From positions 1-10,534 of the forward strand of contig CAIXDD010000230.1 of assembly GCA_903918155.1 (NCBI GenBank): a DNA stretch of 10,534 nucleotides, in the 5' to 3' direction. The position numbers were made by a program, and so were the translations under genes. This DNA is from an uncultured Hyphomicrobiales bacterium. Lineage in GTDB: Bacteria; Pseudomonadota; Alphaproteobacteria; Rhizobiales; Beijerinckiaceae. Positions 5,875-10,534 of the stretch are shown here, piece after piece. The notes beneath the pieces were generated by a model that saw nothing but the letters and a program-made list of their open reading frames with translations, was not told where the DNA came from and made no database searches. Each line of letters starts with the position of its first letter. The stretch's first letter is position 1.

Positions 5875-6894
5875 ATGGTTCATTTCGCAGGCAGGATGTC
5901 AGCGACGGCGCTTGCCGCGCTCGTGCTGACGGGCGCGGCGGCGCAGGCGCAGACCCCCGCGGAATTCTACAAGGGCAAGACCCTGACGATCACCGTCGGC
6001 TTCTCGCCGGGCGGCGGCTATGATCAATACGCCCGCGTGCTCGCGCGCCATATCGGCCGCCATACGCCCGGCTCGCCCTCGGTCATCGTGCAGAACATGC
6101 CGGGCGCCGGCAGTCTTACGGCGGTGCGCAGGATGGAGGCCGGCATGCCGAAGGACGGCACGGCCATCGTGACGTTCAATCCCGCCATCATCACCGAATC
6201 CATTCTCGAACCGGAGCGCGTGAATTTCAAATTCACCGACGCCGCATTTCTGGGATCGGTGACGCGCGACTTCCGCGTCTGCTTCCTGTGGCACGCCACG
6301 GGCGCCAAAACGTGGGACGACGCGATGCGTCGCGACGAGGTGATCTTCGGCTCGACGGCGAAGGGCACCGGCGCCTATGTCAATCAGGCGATCCTCAAGA
6401 ATGTGTTCGGCATGAAGGCGCGTCAGATCCTCGGATTTCCCGGCAGCGCGGAACAGCGGCTGGGCATCGAACGCGGCGAGCTGGACGGCGATTGCGGTTC
6501 GTGGAGTTCGATCCCCGAAGAATGGATCCGCGACAAGAAGGCGCATACCTTCGTCTCCTTCTCGCCGTTCAAGACGCCCGACATGCCCGACGGCGTGCCC
6601 TTCATCAAGGATCTCGCCAAGACGCAGGAGCAGAAGGACACGCTCGAAATCCTGATCGCTTCGGGCGAATTGGGGCGGCCCTTCATCGTGTCGCAGGGCG
6701 TGCCCGCCGACAGGCTCGCCGCGCTGCGCGCAGCCTTCGACGCGACGATGCTGGACAAGGAATTTCTTGACGAAAACGCCAAGCAGCTGCTGCCGGTCTA
6801 TCCGGTCAAGGGAGTCGAGGCCGCCGACATCGTGAAGCGGATTTACTCCTTCCCACCCGACTTGATCGCCAAGGCGCGCGCCGCCGCCGATTGA
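5875..6894 (+). CDS. TctC/Bug-type periplasmic solute receptor (paralogue 2)
   Basis: A 339-residue exported receptor of the same family as its divergent neighbour. It has a signal peptide (residues 1 to about 25, AAAQAQ) and FYKGKTLTITVG at 31-42. The GGGYDQYARVLARHIGRHTPG segment is at 47-66 and the ligand-loop motif NMPGAGSLTA at 74-83. The conserved cysteine pair is C136 and C207. The ATG at 5875 is preferred because GGGGAGGG lies just ahead; the frame is open to an ATG at 5788, but that would put a charged 29-residue stretch before the signal peptide. It is monocistronic: a strong terminator follows the stop. It is transcribed divergently from paralogue 1 and convergently with the bicupin gene. 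The ligand is unknown and no cognate TctAB is present. No good plus-strand promoter stands out in the 191-bp upstream gap. Confidence 0.92.
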   Translation: MVHFAGRMSATALAALVLTGAAAQAQTPAEFYKGKTLTITVGFSPGGGYDQYARVLARHIGRHTPGSPSVIVQNMPGAGSLTAVRRMEAGMPKDGTAIVTFNPAIITESILEPERVNFKFTDAAFLGSVTRDFRVCFLWHATGAKTWDDAMRRDEVIFGSTAKGTGAYVNQAILKNVFGMKARQILGFPGSAEQRLGIERGELDGDCGSWSSIPEEWIRDKKAHTFVSFSPFKTPDMPDGVPFIKDLAKTQEQKDTLEILIASGELGRPFIVSQGVPADRLAALRAAFDATMLDKEFLDENAKQLLPVYPVKGVEAADIVKRIYSFPPDLIAKARAAAD

Positions 6895-6900
6895 AACGCG

Positions 6901-6930
6901 AAAGGGGCGCCCGCGCGCCCCTTTTTCTTT
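6901..6930 (+). terminator. Strong rho-independent terminator, probably bidirectional
   Basis: A perfect 10-bp stem, AAAGGGGCGC (6901-6910) and GCGCCCCTTT (6915-6924), with a 4-nt CCGC loop and a T-rich tail. It begins 6 bp after the receptor stop codon. The bicupin gene ends 24 bp away on the opposite strand, and the hairpin with its short T run in that direction could stop that transcript too. Confidence 0.92.
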
Positions 6931-6954
6931 CGAAGGACAGCTTGCGCGCCGCGC

Positions 6955-8073
6955 TCAGGCGGCCGCGGGTTTGGGCGGCAGGGTCGGCAGTTCCGCCTCA
7001 TAGACCGGACCCATCTTGCTTTCCACGCCATGGCGGGCGAGCGCGTCGAGAAACGATTGACGCACGACCTGCGATTCATCCGCATAATCGATCTGGTTGC
7101 CGCCGAGGCGACGGCTGATCCAGGACAGGGGCACGCCCTGCTTGTTGCGGATGGAGGAATGTTTGAAGGCGAGGTAGCGCGCGGGCGTCGCGCCGCCGTT
7201 GAAGTGCTGATGGAAGTAATTGTTGGGCGGCACGATGAGCGTGCCGGGCTTCCAGTCGTAGCGCGTCGGCTCCTCGCCGTCCTGCCACATGAGCGAATAG
7301 CCTTCGCCCGACAGGACGATCACATGGGCGCCGGGCCCGTGGCGATGCCCTTTCTTGTAGGTGCCCACGGGGAATTGCGAGATATGGCTCGCCATGGCGC
7401 CTCGCGCCATGTTGAAGCGGATATGGCCGCCGCCCGCGCCGCGCTCCTTGGCGGTGATGAGCGGCAGGTTCACCGCGTCGGGCACGAAATTGGTGCGCAG
7501 CAAAAAGCCGTCCTGCTCGCCCTTGGCGGCGAAATAATCGGGCTCGCCTGAGAAGCGCTTGGCGAAATCGCGCGGCGTGTTGAAGATGAAATCCTCGTCG
7601 TCGAACAGATTCATCAATTGCGGACAGAAGGTCACGCCCACATAGCGCGCCGGCTGCTGGCCCGATCCGTTGTAATGCTGGTGCCAGGCGTTCAGCGGCA
7701 CCGCGAAAATGGCGCCGGCCTTCCATTCGAAGGTGAGCTTCTTGCCGGCGTCGTTCCACACGCTCGTCGAGCCGCGCCCGTCGAGCACGAGGATCATCTC
7801 CTCGAACAATTGCCGCTGCGGGGCGAGCTTGCCGCCGGGCGCGATCTCGCACACATAGCAATCGTTGGAATTGCGCGAGGCCTCATGATTGATGAACACG
7901 CCGCGCCCCTCGCGCCGCGCCCATGGCTTCAGCTCCACGGTCTTCAGGTCGGGCACGTAATGGGCGCTGATGATGTCGAGCCCCTGTCCGCGCACCCACG
8001 CCTCATAGGGCGTGTCTTTTTCGGAGGCGAATTTGCGCGCGAATTCTTCGGAGACGATGGCTTTGTCGCTCAT
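6955..8073 (-). CDS. Bicupin domain protein of unknown function
   Basis: A 372-residue protein with two cupin barrels and no signal peptide, so probably cytoplasmic. The C-terminal barrel keeps a metal-site pattern: H243 and H245 (KKGHRHG), then H250 where the usual cupin glutamate stands, and H288 in NYFHQHFN with N292 fitting the HxxxN motif. The N-terminal barrel has lost the first two histidines (Q86 and Q88 in PQRQLFEE) but keeps E91/E92 and H131 in AWHQHYN. One barrel therefore likely binds metal and the other is degenerate, as in some bicupin dioxygenases and decarboxylases. Overall it resembles uncharacterised bicupins distantly related to gentisate dioxygenase-like proteins; the reaction is unknown. 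AGGA lies about 9 nt upstream of the ATG. It is 31 bp downstream of TctC-like paralogue 3 on the same strand, so it is likely co-transcribed and may process the receptor's ligand. Confidence 0.85.
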   Translation of the reverse strand: MSDKAIVSEEFARKFASEKDTPYEAWVRGQGLDIISAHYVPDLKTVELKPWARREGRGVFINHEASRNSNDCYVCEIAPGGKLAPQRQLFEEMILVLDGRGSTSVWNDAGKKLTFEWKAGAIFAVPLNAWHQHYNGSGQQPARYVGVTFCPQLMNLFDDEDFIFNTPRDFAKRFSGEPDYFAAKGEQDGFLLRTNFVPDAVNLPLITAKERGAGGGHIRFNMARGAMASHISQFPVGTYKKGHRHGPGAHVIVLSGEGYSLMWQDGEEPTRYDWKPGTLIVPPNNYFHQHFNGGATPARYLAFKHSSIRNKQGVPLSWISRRLGGNQIDYADESQVVRQSFLDALARHGVESKMGPVYEAELPTLPPKPAAA

Positions 8074-8104
8074 GGCTTGGCGTCCTGTTGGCTCGATGGA
8101 TCCG

Positions 8105-9169
8105 TCAATCTTTTCCGCCGCCGGCGAAGCTCATCGCCTCTTTCGCGGTCGCGATGATGTCGGCCGGCATGGCGTAGGCGTCCGCGATGATCCGGGCGAT
8201 GGCGTCGCCGGGGTTTTCCTCGATCTCGAGGCGCTGGCGCTTGGCTTGCTCCAGAAATTCGGGATCGTTGATGGCGGCGTGGAAAGCCGCGCGCAAGGCC
8301 GCCAGGCGGGCGGGCGGCACGTCGGGCGTGGTGAGGATGGGCCGGTTCATCTCGACCGGGGCGAGCACGAGGCGCATCACCATGCGCGTGCGCTCGTCTT
8401 TCGCCAATTCATAAGCGGTGGGCACGTTGGGCAGAGCCTTGCTGCGCTCCACGGCGAATTGCACGGGCACGTTGACCTTGCCGTCGCGCACCCAGCCCGG
8501 GCGGGAGATTTCGATGGAGGAGATCCCGCTGCCGCAGCGGCCATGCAATTCGCCGCGCTCCATGGCGAGATAGATGTCATGCGCGCCCGTATAGCCGGTG
8601 ACGATCTTGATCCTCGTGCCATAGAGCTTGTTGAGCAGGGCGGGCTGCGTTTCCGTGAGCGAGCCGGCGCCGCTGGAGCCGACGATATATTCCTTCGTCA
8701 GCAGATCGTTCCATGTGACGATGCCCGACGTGTTCCAGGCCGCGCAGACCGCCGCCACGCGCGACATGGCGCCGATCCACGCGATGGTGAGCGGATCGAA
8801 GGTTTTCGCCGCTCCCAGCAGCGGCGCGAAGGCCGCGCCCGATTGCACCATGCCCAGATAGGTACCGTCGCGCGGCGCCTTTCCTGCGAAATGCTGCAAC
8901 AGCCGAATACCGCCGGCGCCGGGCATGGATTGCACGACGACGCGCGGCTGGCCGGGCAGATGCTTTGCGAGGAAAGGCGCGAATGTTTGGGCGTAGGTGG
9001 AATAGCCGCCGCCTTCGCCCCCGCTCTGCATGAAATAGATTTGCTTGCCGCGATAGAAATCCGCGACCTCGTTCGCGCGCGCGCCGGAGGGCGCCCAAAA
9101 AGCGAGGGCCGCAAGCGAAGCGAAACCGGCGGCCGCCGCGCTTCGCCGGAATCCGGGCGTTCTCGCCAT
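8105..9169 (-). CDS. TctC/Bug-type periplasmic solute receptor (paralogue 3)
   Basis: A 354-residue exported receptor, the most divergent of the three in the window. It has a signal peptide with an Arg-rich start (MARTPGFRRS) and a cleavage-like site SGARA-NEV near residue 33. The family motifs follow: FYRGKQIYF at 38-46, GEGGGYSTYAQTFAPFL at 51-67, and SMPGAGGIRLL at 81-91. The cysteine pair is C142 and C212, equivalent to those in the other two. The ATG at 9169 is chosen for the GGGAGGA directly upstream and for the signal peptide; the frame stays open further upstream, but there it overlaps the intergenic promoters and the MBL gene. It is the first gene of a likely two-gene operon with the bicupin. 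The ligand is unknown and no TctAB is near. It is divergent from the MBL-fold hydrolase gene across 148 bp. Confidence 0.92.
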   Translation of the reverse strand: MARTPGFRRSAAAAGFASLAALAFWAPSGARANEVADFYRGKQIYFMQSGGEGGGYSTYAQTFAPFLAKHLPGQPRVVVQSMPGAGGIRLLQHFAGKAPRDGTYLGMVQSGAAFAPLLGAAKTFDPLTIAWIGAMSRVAAVCAAWNTSGIVTWNDLLTKEYIVGSSGAGSLTETQPALLNKLYGTRIKIVTGYTGAHDIYLAMERGELHGRCGSGISSIEISRPGWVRDGKVNVPVQFAVERSKALPNVPTAYELAKDERTRMVMRLVLAPVEMNRPILTTPDVPPARLAALRAAFHAAINDPEFLEQAKRQRLEIEENPGDAIARIIADAYAMPADIIATAKEAMSFAGGGKD

Positions 9170-9197
9170 ATGTTCCTCCCAATGGTTTGTTGCGCGA

Positions 9198-9226
9198 AGG
9201 TTAGGCCGCGGGCGCGCGGCTGACAA
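9198..9226 (-). promoter_or_regulatory. Sigma-70-type promoter of the receptor-bicupin operon
   Basis: On the minus strand: TTGTCA (-35, 9226-9221), a 17-bp spacer, and TAACCT (-10, 9203-9198), 28 nt before the receptor ATG. Both hexamers are good matches with ideal spacing. Confidence 0.6.
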
Positions 9227-9242
9227 GTCGCGCCGGGCCTGT

Positions 9243-9271
9243 TTGCGCGGGCCTGCTTTCGCGACTAGGCT
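9243..9271 (+). promoter_or_regulatory. Candidate promoter of the MBL-fold hydrolase gene
   Basis: On the plus strand: TTGCGC (9243-9248), a 17-bp spacer, and TAGGCT (9266-9271), 46 nt before the ATG. It stands back to back with the divergent receptor promoter, the two -35 elements being 16 bp apart. Confidence 0.4.
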
Positions 9272-9279
9272 TTGCGCAT

Positions 9280-9293
9280 CGATCGCGCGATCG
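9280..9293. promoter_or_regulatory. Perfect 14-bp palindrome in the MBL gene leader
   Basis: CGATCGCGCGATCG reads the same on both strands. It begins about 8 bp after the candidate -10, near the predicted transcription start, a position where a repressor could act. It is built from CG and GATC steps common in GC-rich DNA, so function is uncertain. Confidence 0.35.
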
Positions 9294-9317
9294 CGCGGCG
9301 CGGGGGAGGACAGGCGG

Positions 9318-10271
9318 ATGAGCGCAAGCATGCGTGGCGCGGGCGTTTTGGCGGTTCTGGTCTCGCTCGCGGGGGCGGCCTGCGCGCAGGGCGGCGCGGA
9401 CCGCAACGCGCTCATCCCGCGCCAGATCGCGGACGGCGCCTTCATGATGGAGAATCCCACGGGTTCGGGCAATGCGGGCTTCGTGATCACGGCGGATGGC
9501 GTGCTCGTTTTCGACGCCGATGTGCGCAACGCCGACCAGACCCTCGCCTTCATCCGCACGCAGACCGACAAGAAGGTGCGCTACGTCGTCATTTCCCACG
9601 CCGCCGGCGATCACGCGACCGGCGTGTGGCATTATCGCGAGGACAGGCCCATTTTCGTCGCCACGCGTCGGCAGATGCGCGACATGTATATGCAGGAGAA
9701 GCAGCAGTTCGAGGAGCGCAAGGCGCAGGGCCAGCCGGAGCGCAATCCCTATGCGCGCGCCGACTATGTCACGCCGGAGCTTGGGTTCGAAGGCGTGATG
9801 ACGATCCAGCTCGCGGACGTGACCTTCCAGCTCACCGACGAAGGCCATGGGCACAGCACGAGCGACGTGACGATGTTCGTGCCGCAAAAGCGCGTGATTT
9901 TCATGGGCGACCTGCTGAACACGGAGATCCATCCCGGCCAGAGCGAGTCCGCAGGCGTTATCTTCGCCAATGTGAACGGATGGATCGCCAGCCTCGACCG
10001 CGTGATGGCGCGCAATCTGGCGGTGGACACCTATGTGCCGGGCCATGGGCCGGTGCATCTGGGGCGCGGCGTCGCCGATCTCGAGGAGCAGAGGCGCTAT
10101 TTCGTCACGATGCGCGATCGCGTGTCGCGGCGCATGGCGCGCGGCGACGATCTCGACAAGATCCGCAAGAGTTTTGAGCCGCCGGAGGAATTCGCCGGCT
10201 ATCGCCGCACGGAGCGGCTGAACAATTTCCTCAATCTGTTCTTCCACCAGAACGTCGAGCGCGGATATTGA
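9318..10271 (+). CDS. Secreted MBL-fold metallohydrolase with altered zinc motif
   Basis: A 317-residue metallo-beta-lactamase-fold protein with a signal peptide (residues 1 to about 23, LAGAACA-QG), so likely periplasmic. The fold's landmarks run in order: beta-strand GNAGFVITADGVLVFDAD (51-68), the metal motif HAAGDH (94-99), H179 in GHGHSTSD, D198 in FMGDLLN, and H243 in VPGHGP. The usual motif is HxHxDH, but here the second His is Ala96, so zinc site 1 lacks one ligand, while D98 and H99 of site 2 remain. The C-terminal 70 residues are helical and charged. Relatives include MBL proteins linked to quinoprotein or sulfur oxidation gene sets; the substrate here is unknown. The ATG at 9318 has GGGGGAGGA 7 nt upstream; the ATG at 9330 is less likely. 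It is divergent from the receptor-bicupin operon across a shared promoter region. Confidence 0.88.
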   Translation: MSASMRGAGVLAVLVSLAGAACAQGGADRNALIPRQIADGAFMMENPTGSGNAGFVITADGVLVFDADVRNADQTLAFIRTQTDKKVRYVVISHAAGDHATGVWHYREDRPIFVATRRQMRDMYMQEKQQFEERKAQGQPERNPYARADYVTPELGFEGVMTIQLADVTFQLTDEGHGHSTSDVTMFVPQKRVIFMGDLLNTEIHPGQSESAGVIFANVNGWIASLDRVMARNLAVDTYVPGHGPVHLGRGVADLEEQRRYFVTMRDRVSRRMARGDDLDKIRKSFEPPEEFAGYRRTERLNNFLNLFFHQNVERGY

Positions 10272-10376
10272 AGCCGCGCGGCGCCGGCGAGGGGCTTGTG
10301 AGGCTGACGGCGCGCTCATTCGGGAAGGCCGAGCTTCTGATGGGCGCGCGGCTGGGGCGGGGGCGCGCGCTTGGGG

Positions 10377-10404
10377 AGGGGCGGTCGCTTGCGGTGGCGC
10401 CCCT
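10377..10404. other. GC-rich hairpin downstream of the MBL gene
   Basis: A 7-bp stem, AGGGGCG (10377-10383) and CGCCCCT (10398-10404), with a 14-nt loop and no T tract. It lies in the 228-bp gene-free interval between the MBL gene and the tRNA, which is otherwise G-rich and shows no credible coding sequence. It may contribute to transcript 3'-end formation. Confidence 0.3.
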
Positions 10405-10444
10405 GAGCGGCGGGCGGGGCGCGCCTTGCGCCTCGTTTGGGCGC

Positions 10445-10473
10445 TTGACCTTTCGCGGCGGACGGAGGATATA
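10445..10473 (+). promoter_or_regulatory. Promoter of tRNA-Val
   Basis: TTGACC (10445-10450), a 17-bp spacer, and GATATA (10468-10473; TATAGC at 10470 is an alternative), followed 26 bp later by the tRNA 5' end. TTGAC with 17-bp spacing is the strong alphaproteobacterial housekeeping promoter form, and the distance suits a short tRNA leader. Confidence 0.7.
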
Positions 10474-10499
10474 GCGGCCCACCGAGGCCGACGGCTTCC

Positions 10500-10534
10500 G
10501 GGCGATTAGCTCAGCGGGAGAGCACTCCCTTCAC
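10500..10534 (+). tRNA. tRNA-Val(CAC), 5' half, cut by window end
   Basis: The sequence folds as the first half of a tRNA: acceptor strand GGGCGAT, T8-A9, D stem GCTC/GAGC with loop AGCGGGA, A26, anticodon stem strand CTCCC, then TT and the anticodon CAC in the last three bases of the window. CAC reads valine GUG codons. The 3' half (GGGAG, variable loop, T arm, ATCGCCC) lies outside the window, so pairing of the acceptor and anticodon stems cannot be confirmed. The GGGCGAT-TA start is typical of bacterial valine tRNAs. Confidence 0.88.

Noticed and set aside
9318..9395. Lipoprotein signal in the MBL protein (Cys22).
   Set aside because: The residues before the Cys are AGAA; position -3 is Gly rather than Leu/Val/Ile, so an ordinary signal peptide cut after ACA is more likely.
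9170..9571. N-terminal extension of receptor paralogue 3.
   Set aside because: It runs through two promoters and into the oppositely oriented MBL gene; the signal peptide and ribosome binding site at 9169 give a better start.
10272..10482. Small open frames on both strands between the MBL gene and the tRNA.
   Set aside because: No ribosome binding site, low-complexity Gly/Arg/Pro translation, and overlap with the tRNA promoter.
10500..10534. tRNA gene as an island attachment site.
   Set aside because: No integrase, direct repeat or composition shift is visible on this side; the other side lies outside the window.

Overview
The window is GC-rich DNA that looks like a chromosome of an alphaproteobacterium, most likely Hyphomicrobiales. 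The reasons are the strong G/C bias at third codon positions, the abundance of Bug/TctC-type periplasmic receptors, the TTGnnn-N17 promoters, and an alphaproteobacterial-looking tRNA-Val at the right edge. Genus cannot be fixed from the sequence alone.

Layout, left to right. (1) 1-2204, all on the minus strand: the start of a TRAP-transporter small permease gene cut by the window edge, a 14-bp x 4 tandem repeat, an EamA/DMT-family exporter, and moaA. The moaA and exporter genes are 28 bp apart and probably co-transcribed from upstream of moaA. (2) 2205-2618: a 414-bp stretch with a possible moaA -10 element, an imperfect parS-like sequence and a small plus-strand ORF with a C-terminal hydrophobic helix. 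(3) 2619-5683, minus: a tctC-like periplasmic receptor gene translationally coupled to a YeeE/YedE (TsuA-like) membrane protein gene, a probable terminator, and then a secreted L,D-transpeptidase gene. (4) 5875-6894, plus: a second tctC-like receptor gene, divergent from the first and closed by a textbook terminator. (5) 6955-9169, minus: a third tctC-like receptor gene followed 31 bp later by a bicupin gene. (6) 9318-10271, plus: a secreted metallo-beta-lactamase-fold hydrolase, divergent from (5). (7) A promoter and the first half of tRNA-Val(CAC), cut by the right edge.

The most distinctive part is 3.4-10.3 kb. It holds three divergent paralogues of one periplasmic receptor family, with no TctA or TctB membrane subunit in view, interleaved with a TsuA-like permease, a bicupin and an exported MBL-fold hydrolase. 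All three receptors keep one pair of cysteines 70-71 residues apart, which suggests a structural disulfide. The two enzymes have altered metal-binding motifs. The coupling of a receptor to a YeeE-type permease, and of another to a bicupin, suggests a capture/uptake/processing module, possibly for a small sulfur- or carboxylate-containing compound. That role is inference; the substrate cannot be read from the sequence.
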